The position numbers and the translations under genes were made by a program. DNA of 32,062 nt from NCBI GenBank assembly GCA_019114545.1, contig DXFG01000149.1, forward strand, positions 1 to 32,062, read 5' to 3'. The notes beneath the pieces are model-generated. The model made no database searches. It worked only from the letters and a program-made list of their open reading frames with translations, and was not told the origin of the DNA. This document shows positions 23,495 to 30,459 of the stretch, one piece after another. The stretch comes from Candidatus Blautia pullistercoris (GTDB lineage: Bacteria; Bacillota; Clostridia; Lachnospirales; Lachnospiraceae). The first letter of the stretch is position 1. Each line of letters starts with the position of its first letter.

Positions 23495-24751
23495 CTATTC
23501 TCCCACAGCGGCTCCGGCTACAGCCTCTGTCTGCGCCTCCTTTTCCTGGTTGTTGTCCAGCGAAGACTGGATCTGCGCCGCTTCTGTGCCATATTGTTCT
23601 GCCAGGCTCTGGCTGTACTCTTCCACACGTGCGATGACAGCCTCTCCGATGTCACCGTCCACAGGGGTAGGCTGATAGTCATTCACCCCCTGGGCCCAGG
23701 ATCCGGAAATTTTCACCGGAACCACATTGGTCACATTGTCTTCTGTCAGTTCTCCGTCTTCCAGCGTGAAAGTCTGCTGGAAGATCATAGCGTCCATATC
23801 GTTTGGCCCGGAGTTTCCTCCGAAACAGAAATTTCCCAGACTGTAGACAATGTTCTTTCCTTTATAAGTCTCGATCCCCTGGAGTACATGGGGATGATGC
23901 CCCAGGATCAGATCTGCGCCGTGGTCTATAGCGGAATGGGCCAGATCCACCTGGATCTCATTGGGGATATTGGTACGCTCGATTCCCCAGTGAAAAGAAG
24001 CGATGATCAGCTGGGCCCCCTGGGCTTGCAGGCTCTCAATATTTTTGATCATTTCTTCCTCACATCCCATATGGTCCGCCAGCTCATAAGTTCCCAGAAG
24101 ACCTACTTTGATCCCCTTTACATCCAGAAGCACCGTTCTGTCATAGCCGAAGGTCGGGATGCCGGCATTTTCCATAATCTCTATGGTGTCGGTATAGCTC
24201 TGCTCCCCATAGTCACGGCTGTGATTATTAGCCAGGTTGGCCGCCTCCACAGACCCTTCCGTAAGTATCTGGGTATATTCCGGATCCCCTTTAAAAGCAA
24301 ACTGCTTGATCTCCCTTGGCAGTTCCTCCGAGGTAAGGATTCCTTCCATGTTCACAATGGTCAGATCATCCTGGGAAAAAATAGGTTCTACTTTCCGAAA
24401 AAAATATCCCGGTTCCTGTACTGCCTCATATTTCGCCGGAAGACTGGTGGAATAATTAAAATATTCATCTGTACCCAGAGTACAGTCTCCGGCCGCACTT
24501 ATGGTAAGACTGACGATTTCCGGCTCTTTTTCTTCTTTTCGGGCCTGTTCCTGTTTTTTCTCTGCCAGTTCTTTCACCTTTGCCTCTGCACTGGCAGCCG
24601 ACATGCCCTGCACCGCAAGTACCAGTATCAGAAGAAGCAGAATCCCCGCCGCCCCTCCTCCAAAAATTATCTTCTGTCTGCGTACCTGACGGCGGCGCAG
24701 TTCCCTTCTTCTCTCCCGTTCTCTCTGTCTTTTTCTTTCGTTCTCCTCCAT
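23495..24751 (-). CDS. CapA-family protein (poly-gamma-glutamate/capsule synthesis type phosphoesterase)
   Basis: A 418-residue protein anchored by one N-terminal helix (about 28-50) after an extremely basic cytosolic tail rich in Arg, Lys and Glu. The extracytoplasmic domain has the CapA metallophosphatase motifs: SAAGDCTLG, NLANNHSRDYG, SFHWGIE and LGHHPHVLQG (metal His residues). It ends in a low-complexity Glu/Ala tail. CapA homologues occur in polyglutamate systems, but here no capB or capC is adjacent, so the surface polymer acted on is unknown. A GGGGGAT site lies 5 nt before the ATG. It is 30 nt downstream of the rsmI stop and could belong to that operon. Confidence 0.85.
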   Translation of the reverse strand: MEENERKRQRERERRRELRRRQVRRQKIIFGGGAAGILLLLILVLAVQGMSAASAEAKVKELAEKKQEQARKEEKEPEIVSLTISAAGDCTLGTDEYFNYSTSLPAKYEAVQEPGYFFRKVEPIFSQDDLTIVNMEGILTSEELPREIKQFAFKGDPEYTQILTEGSVEAANLANNHSRDYGEQSYTDTIEIMENAGIPTFGYDRTVLLDVKGIKVGLLGTYELADHMGCEEEMIKNIESLQAQGAQLIIASFHWGIERTNIPNEIQVDLAHSAIDHGADLILGHHPHVLQGIETYKGKNIVYSLGNFCFGGNSGPNDMDAMIFQQTFTLEDGELTEDNVTNVVPVKISGSWAQGVNDYQPTPVDGDIGEAVIARVEEYSQSLAEQYGTEAAQIQSSLDNNQEKEAQTEAVAGAAVGE

Positions 24752-24781
24752 AACTTATCCCCCGTACTGGCTCAGTTGGAT

Positions 24782-25627
24782 TCAGGGCTTCTGAAGCAGG
24801 GTCTGATAAATCTCCCGCTTACCTACGCCCCGGTCCTTTGCCACCTGCTTCATGGCTTCCTTTTTCTCCATGCCCTGGCTCAGATACAACTCCATGTGTT
24901 CTGCCACAGACATGTCCTCCCATTTTTTTCTCTCTTCCTGAAAAATTTCCTCTCTGGACTTCCCTTCCAGGACCAGGACGCATTCCCCCTTTGGAAGGTT
25001 CTCCTGATACCATTTCCAGGCTTCCCCCAAAGTTCCTTTAAAGACTGTCTCATGTTTTTTGGTCAGTTCTCTGCAGACTGCGATCTTCCGGTCTCCCAGC
25101 TCATGAAAAAGTTCTTCCAGTGTCTTTACCAGACGGTGGGGAGCTTCATAAAGAATCAGGGTCCTGGTATCTGTCTTCATCTCCTCCAGGATTGCTCTCC
25201 GCTCCTTTTTGTCCTGTGGCAGAAAAGCCTCAAAAGAAAACCTCCTGGCTGGCAGTCCGGACATGGTAAGGGCCGCGATACAGGCTGCCGGTCCGGGAAC
25301 AGAAGTCACCGGTATTCCCGCTTCCCAGCACATAGCCACCAGCTCTTCTCCCGGATCTGAGATCCCCGGAGTTCCGGCATCGGTGATCAGAGCTACCTGT
25401 TTTCCTTCTTCCATCTGGCTTACCAGCCATCTGCCCTTGTCATATTTATTGTATTCATGATAGCTGGTCATAGGGGTCTTTATCTCAAAATGATTCAGAA
25501 GCTTTCTGCTGTTCCTGGTATCCTCCGCTGCGATCAGATCTGCTTCTTTTAATATACGCAGCACCCGGAAAGTAATATCTTCCAGATTGCCGATAGGGGT
25601 TGCACATAAATACAGCTGTCCCTTCAT
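24782..25627 (-). CDS. rsmI: 16S rRNA (cytidine-1402 2'-O)-methyltransferase
   Basis: A 281-residue tetrapyrrole-methylase-fold enzyme that 2'-O-methylates C1402 in the decoding centre of 16S rRNA using SAM. LYLCATPIGNLEDIT opens the protein, EDTRNSRKLLNH and LITDAGTPGISDPG follow, and VPGPAACIAALTMSGL completes the family pattern. The ATG at 25627 is preferred over a GTG at 25636, because AGGAG lies 8 nt from the former and overlaps the latter. Its ATG overlaps the stop of the methyltransferase gene upstream (ATGA). Same order as yabB-yabC in Bacillus. Confidence 0.95.
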   Translation of the reverse strand: MKGQLYLCATPIGNLEDITFRVLRILKEADLIAAEDTRNSRKLLNHFEIKTPMTSYHEYNKYDKGRWLVSQMEEGKQVALITDAGTPGISDPGEELVAMCWEAGIPVTSVPGPAACIAALTMSGLPARRFSFEAFLPQDKKERRAILEEMKTDTRTLILYEAPHRLVKTLEELFHELGDRKIAVCRELTKKHETVFKGTLGEAWKWYQENLPKGECVLVLEGKSREEIFQEERKKWEDMSVAEHMELYLSQGMEKKEAMKQVAKDRGVGKREIYQTLLQKP

Positions 25628-26376
25628 TTCTTCCACTCCTGTCCGTAAATATCCAAAACCTCCCTGGTATATACGCCGGGAGCTTCATATACGATCAGAG
25701 GCTTCTCCACTGTCATCCTGGACCGGCCCCCTCTCATCCCCTCAATAAGTACCAGATTTGGTTCCTTATCCACATAAGGATGAACAAGCCGCATCCTTTT
25801 CGGCTCTATTTTTTGCTTCACCATAGCTGACAGGATCTCCGCCAGCCGGAAAGGCCGATGTACCATATAGAATCTTCCCCTTGGCCGCAGCACTCTTGCG
25901 CTCTGCTCCAGGATGTCCTCCAGAGTACACAAGGTCTCGTGGCGGGCAATGATCTTTGCCTGATTTTCTCCGGTAAGCCCATGGCTTCCGATCATATAGG
26001 GAGGATTGGTCACCACCACATCAAAGGAAGAACCTCCATAGATCCGGTAAGCGTCCTTAATATCTCCCAGGGTAATGGAAATATCCTCCTCCAGGTGATT
26101 ATAGGCCACACTTCTTTTGGCCATTTGGGCGCTTTCCGGCTGTATCTCCAAACCTGTATATTTTCCCTCGGGATACCTTGCTTTTAATAAAATAGGGACG
26201 ATCCCTGTGCCCGTCCCCATATCCAGCGCTTTCTCTCCCGGTCTGACTTTTGCATACCAGGAGAGAAGCACTGCATCTATGCCAAAACAGAACTGCGAAG
26301 GGTTCTGTATCAGCATATATCCGTTCTGGAGGTCATCCAGCCTCTCATTTTCTCTGATCAGTCTGTTCTCTTCCAT
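25624..26376 (-). CDS. TrmN6-like tRNA1(Val) adenine-37 N6-methyltransferase
   Basis: A 250-residue Rossmann-fold SAM methyltransferase. LDMGTGTGIVPILL (51-64) is the SAM motif, and VVTNPPYM (121-128) is the NPPY motif of N6-adenine methylases. Leading residues DDLQNGYMLIQNPSQFCFGIDAVLL match the YfiC/TrmN6 (Bacillus YabB) family, which modifies tRNA adenine 37. An AAGGA element is about 12 nt before the ATG. The gene is translationally coupled to rsmI and lies 18 nt after ricT, in Bacillus-like order. Bacillus yabA, which lies between ricT and yabB, is missing here. Confidence 0.9.
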   Translation of the reverse strand: MEENRLIRENERLDDLQNGYMLIQNPSQFCFGIDAVLLSWYAKVRPGEKALDMGTGTGIVPILLKARYPEGKYTGLEIQPESAQMAKRSVAYNHLEEDISITLGDIKDAYRIYGGSSFDVVVTNPPYMIGSHGLTGENQAKIIARHETLCTLEDILEQSARVLRPRGRFYMVHRPFRLAEILSAMVKQKIEPKRMRLVHPYVDKEPNLVLIEGMRGGRSRMTVEKPLIVYEAPGVYTREVLDIYGQEWKK

Positions 26377-26394
26377 GAATGGATGATCCTTTCC

Positions 26395-27273
26395 TTATTT
26401 ATCCTTTTCCAGTTCTTTTAAGGCTTTCATTTCTTCATCTGTGATCTTTATCTTTTTCTGTCTGGACTTAAATTTCAGCTCTGAAGCCTGATACTCTCTT
26501 ACTTCCTTTTCATCATCTATGTCTACCACTACCTTCACCTGCTGGCGGAGGACATTGACACTCTGCACCTCTCCCTTCAGCCCCTCAGGCGTGGTCACCT
26601 TATCTCCTGTGTTGGGCAGCTTTCTGTTCAGCTCCTCGTAAGTTTCTTCCTCATTCTTCAGGCAGCACATCAGCCGGCCGCAGACCCCGGATATCTTGGA
26701 AGGATTCAGGGACAGGTTCTGCTCCTTTGCCATCTTGATAGAAACAGGAACAAACTCTGAGAGATAAGTGTGGCAGCATAATTCTCTTCCGCAGATACCA
26801 ATGCCTCCCAGGATCTTTGTCTCGTCTCTGACGCCGATCTGCCGCAGCTCGATCCTCGTCTTGAAAACCGCCGCCAGATCCTTTACCAGTTCACGGAAGT
26901 CAATCCTGCCGTCAGCAGTAAAATAAAACAGGATCTTATTATTATCAAAGGTATACTCCACATCGATCAGTTTCATTTCCAGTCCATGTTCCCGGATCTT
27001 TTTCTGGCAGACCTTGTAAGCTTCCTTCTCTTTCTTCCGGTTGGTCTCTTCCTTCTTGTCATCCTGAGGATTGGCGATCCGGATAACGTCCTTCAAAGGC
27101 TGGACAACTTTTTCTTCCTTCACGTCTCTGGGCGCCAGCACCACATTTCCGTATTCTACACCTCTGGCCGTCTCCACGATCACATGGTCTCCCGCTTTGA
27201 TTTCCAGATTCTTTGGTGAAAAATAATATATTTTTCCTACGTTGCGAAATCTTACTCCAATTACTCTTATCAT
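26395..27273 (-). CDS. ricT: RicT/YaaT, PSP1-domain Fe-S protein
   Basis: A 292-residue PSP1-family protein. Six cysteines cluster in CGRELCC (C161, C166, C167) and CGRLMCC (C198, C203, C204), the residues that bind Fe-S clusters in the RicAFT complex. A basic Lys-rich segment lies at about 72-92, and the tail (260-292) is highly charged. In Bacillus the complex promotes RNase Y-dependent mRNA maturation and affects sporulation and competence. GGGAGA is 6 nt before the ATG, and the start follows the holB stop by 1 nt, so the genes are coupled. ricA and ricF are not in the window. Confidence 0.93.
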   Translation of the reverse strand: MIRVIGVRFRNVGKIYYFSPKNLEIKAGDHVIVETARGVEYGNVVLAPRDVKEEKVVQPLKDVIRIANPQDDKKEETNRKKEKEAYKVCQKKIREHGLEMKLIDVEYTFDNNKILFYFTADGRIDFRELVKDLAAVFKTRIELRQIGVRDETKILGGIGICGRELCCHTYLSEFVPVSIKMAKEQNLSLNPSKISGVCGRLMCCLKNEEETYEELNRKLPNTGDKVTTPEGLKGEVQSVNVLRQQVKVVVDIDDEKEVREYQASELKFKSRQKKIKITDEEMKALKELEKDK

Positions 27274-27274
27274 G

Positions 27275-28264
27275 TCAGTTCTCCCTGATTGTCAAAAACA
27301 AAAGCTCCATGGTCAGCTCAAAATTCACATTTGCCTGCAGCCGCACTTTTGCGTTCTCAATGGCTTTGATAATATTTTCCAGACCTTCATAAGAACTTTT
27401 GTCTGCGCGGCTTTTTATATCCTTATATTCCTGTCTGAACACCAAACCGTCTATCTCATGTGTGGCTTTGAACATCAGTACGTCCCGGAACCATACAAGA
27501 AACAGATCCAGATACTCATAAATGGTATGCTTTTCCTCAGAAAGTGTCTTAATGGCATCCACCATTTCATAGACCTCCATGTCCTTGCTTTTCTTCAGGA
27601 TCCTGAGCGCAGACTCCATCATCTGAGAAAAATCCTCTGCCGTAGCGATCTGTTTTGCCTTTCCAACATTTCCCTGGGCAAAGGCAACACTGATCTCCGC
27701 CTGATAATCCGGCACATGAAGCTCTTCCATAAGGTACTGCCGGATCACTTCATCCCGCACCGGCTTAAAATTCAGAGTCACACACCTGGAAGAAATAGTA
27801 GGAAGCAGCGAGCCTCCGTTGTTTACCAGGAGAAGGATCACTGCGTAAGCCGGGGGCTCCTCAATGGTCTTCAGCAGCGCATTCTGTGCCTGTACCGTCA
27901 TCTTCTCTGCTTCATCTACAATGTATATTTTATGGGGACCGATATATGGCTTAATTGCCACATCCCCGATCAGCTGTTCTCTGATATCCTCGATTCCGAT
28001 GGAGTTGGGCTTCTCATGGGTCACATAAATAATATCCGGGTGATTCCGGTTCATGGCTTTCTTACAGGAACTGCACTGCAGACATGGTTCTTTTCCATGT
28101 TTCTCACACTGCAATGTCATAGCAAAGAGTTTTGCCAGAAGTTTTTTGCCGCTTCCCTTCTCTCCTGCAAAAATATAGGAATGGGAAACCTTGTCCATAG
28201 CCGCAGCATTCTGTAAATGTTTGATCACTTCTTCATGTCCCAATACTTTTTCCATTTCCTGCAT
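27275..28264 (-). CDS. holB: DNA polymerase III delta' subunit
   Basis: A 329-residue clamp-loader ATPase homologue. GEKGSGKK (34-41) is the P-loop, a zinc module uses C53, C61, C64 and C67, VDEAEKMTVQAQNALLKTIEEPP is the Walker B/sensor region, and SSRC precedes the lid. The arginine-finger SRC motif is kept. It acts in loading the beta sliding clamp. The ATG at 28264 has GAGGTGG 6 nt upstream; an in-frame start at 28300 has none. It has its own promoter, overlapping the end of the guanylate-kinase-like gene. First gene of the holB-ricT-trmN6-rsmI operon. Confidence 0.93.
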   Translation of the reverse strand: MQEMEKVLGHEEVIKHLQNAAAMDKVSHSYIFAGEKGSGKKLLAKLFAMTLQCEKHGKEPCLQCSSCKKAMNRNHPDIIYVTHEKPNSIGIEDIREQLIGDVAIKPYIGPHKIYIVDEAEKMTVQAQNALLKTIEEPPAYAVILLLVNNGGSLLPTISSRCVTLNFKPVRDEVIRQYLMEELHVPDYQAEISVAFAQGNVGKAKQIATAEDFSQMMESALRILKKSKDMEVYEMVDAIKTLSEEKHTIYEYLDLFLVWFRDVLMFKATHEIDGLVFRQEYKDIKSRADKSSYEGLENIIKAIENAKVRLQANVNFELTMELLFLTIREN

Positions 28265-28317
28265 TGCAATCCACCTCAATTCCTGTTTATGTTTTTGCAA
28301 ATATAATACATTATGTA

Positions 28318-28347
28318 ATTATAGCACAGTTTTTTCAGTTACTGCAA
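28318..28347 (-). promoter_or_regulatory. Promoter of the holB operon
   Basis: TTGCAG (28342-28347) and TATAAT (28318-28323) are separated by 18 bp, with TGTGC just before the -10. The -35 lies in the last codons of the guanylate-kinase-like gene. Confidence 0.7.
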
Positions 28348-28926
28348 CTTTTGTATACAGGTTTTCAGCTCCTTTACACAGCTTTCCAGCTCTGTATTTT
28401 CAAAGTGCCTTATGATTCCTGCCTTTTTCAGGTTTTCAGGAGAAAAGTCTTCCTCATCTGCCAGAAATCTCCTGCACATTTCCGCATATTTCGGCTCCGG
28501 TTGAAGTTCCTCTCTATGAATGGCCCTCTTCAGCCTCTCCCCGTCTTCTACCTCTATATAAAGAGGACAGAGATTTCCCTCTCCGTAATATTCCTTCATA
28601 CATATATACGACTCCAGGGTACCGATTCCCAGGTAGTTCCTTTTTTCCAGCTCGATCTGTCCGTCATCTGCGGTAAAGTAGATCCAGGGGCCATACACAG
28701 TCTGATAGGTTCTGGATTCAATGATCCTGCCCTGAGCCTGATATTCCCGGAAATCCTCTTCATTCACAAAATAATATTCTCTTCCCGGCTGTTCTCCCTG
28801 ACGCATAGGTCTGGTAGTATATAGGATGATATTCCTCAGCTCCAGCTCTCTATCCTCCAGAAGCCTTCTGTATATCGTATCCTTTCCCGATGAACTTTTT
28901 CCCATAATATAAAATATTTTTCCCAT
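28339..28926 (-). CDS. Guanylate-kinase-like P-loop protein
   Basis: A 195-residue protein with a P-loop GKSSSGKDT (9-17) and the guanylate-kinase TTRPMRQGEQPGREYYFV segment (42-59), which normally binds GMP. Downstream it diverges: YGPWIYFTADDGQI replaces the usual YGT motif region, and a Glu-rich insert lies near the lid. It may be a second guanylate kinase or have another nucleotide substrate. Its position, between the decarboxylase and holB, is that of thymidylate kinase (tmk) in Bacillus, so it may be a family replacement there. GAGGAA precedes the ATG. Confidence 0.82.
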   Translation of the reverse strand: MGKIFYIMGKSSSGKDTIYRRLLEDRELELRNIILYTTRPMRQGEQPGREYYFVNEEDFREYQAQGRIIESRTYQTVYGPWIYFTADDGQIELEKRNYLGIGTLESYICMKEYYGEGNLCPLYIEVEDGERLKRAIHREELQPEPKYAEMCRRFLADEEDFSPENLKKAGIIRHFENTELESCVKELKTCIQKLQ

Positions 28927-28992
28927 CTTTTTCCTCTTTATTTCCCGGTCGGCAAATCCTGCAGGATTCCAGACTCGCCGCCTGCTTTATTA

Positions 28993-30459
28993 TTATATTT
29001 TTACTGTCTTTATTTTTTTCAAACTATAATCGGAAAGTCCCTGAAGCTCCAGTCCCTGTTTCTTCCAGAGGCCGGCCCTTTGGATAAATTCCCGGCTGAT
29101 CTCCTCTCCGGGTGTCAGAATGGGAATTCCCGGGGGATACAGATAGGCAAACTCCCCGGATATTCTTCCGGCGCCATATTCCAGGTCCTTTTCTTCCATC
29201 TCTGATTCCATAGCCCGGGCTATGGTCATTTCCTGTCTGGGCCGGAGCTCTTCCGGATATTTTCCAAAAGAAGGAATGCTTATTCTGTGAATCCCTGCTT
29301 TTGTGGGATATGCCTGAGCCAGTGCGGAATCTATCTCCTCCAGAGCCTTTGTCAGTCTTCCGAATCCTTCTTCTGTGTCCATAACACTGGTAAGAGCCAG
29401 CACATATCCCGGGGCTTCCATTTCCATCTCCAGCCTGTATTTCTCTCTCAGGATCCTGTGGAGGGCCGGGCCTTGTATACCTGCTCCTGCTCCGGATATA
29501 AGGATCTTTGACAGGTCCAGATCAAAGATCCCCCCCTGTCCCCAGATCTCTCTCCCCGGCAGATAGAGATTTTTCATCTGGCTCAGCTTTCTTCTGCACT
29601 GTTCCAGCCGGAAAACATACCTGTCAAAAGCCTGTCCGCCATTTTCTTCCAGATAGCGCAGGCAGGCAGTTATAGAGGCCATGAGAACATAGGAAGGGCT
29701 GCTTGTCTGATAGATTCCAAGAAAACGCTCCAGTCTTTCTCCGGACACCAGGTCAGACTGCTGGTGGAGGACCGCCGTCTGGGTCAGGGAAGGAAGTGTT
29801 TTATGTAAACTCTGTATCACCAGATCGGCTCCAAGATACAGGGCAGATTTGGGAAAGAGCTGGTGAAAGGGCAGATGAGCCCCGTGGGCCTCGTCCACAA
29901 TAAGGGGAATCCTGTGTCTGTGCGCTGCCTGGGCGATTCTTTTTACATCAGACAGAATCCCGTCATAAGTAGGGGAAGTGATCAGTACTGCCTGGATATC
30001 CGGATCTTTTTCTAAGGCAGACTCCACGTCTTCCGGGAAGATCCCGCCGTTTATCCCCAGTGTCTTTTCCCGGGAAGGATAAAGATATTCTGTCTTCAGC
30101 TGTCTTAAATAAGCGGCGTGATAAACTGCTTTATGGCTGTTTCTGGCCATAAGGATCTTTCCCCCGGGACTGGTACAGGCAGATACTGCTGCCAGAATCC
30201 CGGCGGTACTTCCATTGATCAAGAACCAGGTTCTCTTAGCCCTGAATATCTTTGCCCCGTATTCCTGCGCCTCCTTCAGGATCCCTTCTGCATGGTGGAG
30301 ATTATCAAAGCCCGTAATCTCTGTGATATCTTCTTTCCATGGATCTGTCAGATAAGGGGTCACTGCCTGTCTTTTATGGCCGGGCATATGAAAAGGATAA
30401 TCCTGGCCTCTTCCATATTGATACAGCGTCCGGTCCAGATATTTTCCCGTCTCCTTCAT
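28993..30459 (-). CDS. Orn/Lys/Arg decarboxylase family PLP enzyme (YaaO-like)
   Basis: A 488-residue fold-type I PLP enzyme. PFHMPGHKR (22-30) and INGSTAGILAA (81-91) are conserved openings, LIVDEAHGAHLPFH (D189) binds the pyridine nitrogen, and SLHKTLPSLTQ holds the Schiff-base Lys K220. It lacks the N-terminal wing domain of the large biodegradative enzymes, as usual for the Bacillus YaaO/SpeA group. It would decarboxylate lysine, ornithine or arginine to a polyamine precursor; the substrate is not readable. AAGGAG is 8 nt before the ATG. Its ATG overlaps the stop of the helicase gene upstream by 4 bp (ATGA), so the two are coupled. Confidence 0.92.
   Translation of the reverse strand: MKETGKYLDRTLYQYGRGQDYPFHMPGHKRQAVTPYLTDPWKEDITEITGFDNLHHAEGILKEAQEYGAKIFRAKRTWFLINGSTAGILAAVSACTSPGGKILMARNSHKAVYHAAYLRQLKTEYLYPSREKTLGINGGIFPEDVESALEKDPDIQAVLITSPTYDGILSDVKRIAQAAHRHRIPLIVDEAHGAHLPFHQLFPKSALYLGADLVIQSLHKTLPSLTQTAVLHQQSDLVSGERLERFLGIYQTSSPSYVLMASITACLRYLEENGGQAFDRYVFRLEQCRRKLSQMKNLYLPGREIWGQGGIFDLDLSKILISGAGAGIQGPALHRILREKYRLEMEMEAPGYVLALTSVMDTEEGFGRLTKALEEIDSALAQAYPTKAGIHRISIPSFGKYPEELRPRQEMTIARAMESEMEEKDLEYGAGRISGEFAYLYPPGIPILTPGEEISREFIQRAGLWKKQGLELQGLSDYSLKKIKTVKI

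Noticed and set aside
23594-25360. Open plus-strand frame of 588 codons across the CapA-like and rsmI genes
   Set aside because: It spans two well-supported minus-strand genes and the gap between them, and its translation is low-complexity without motifs.
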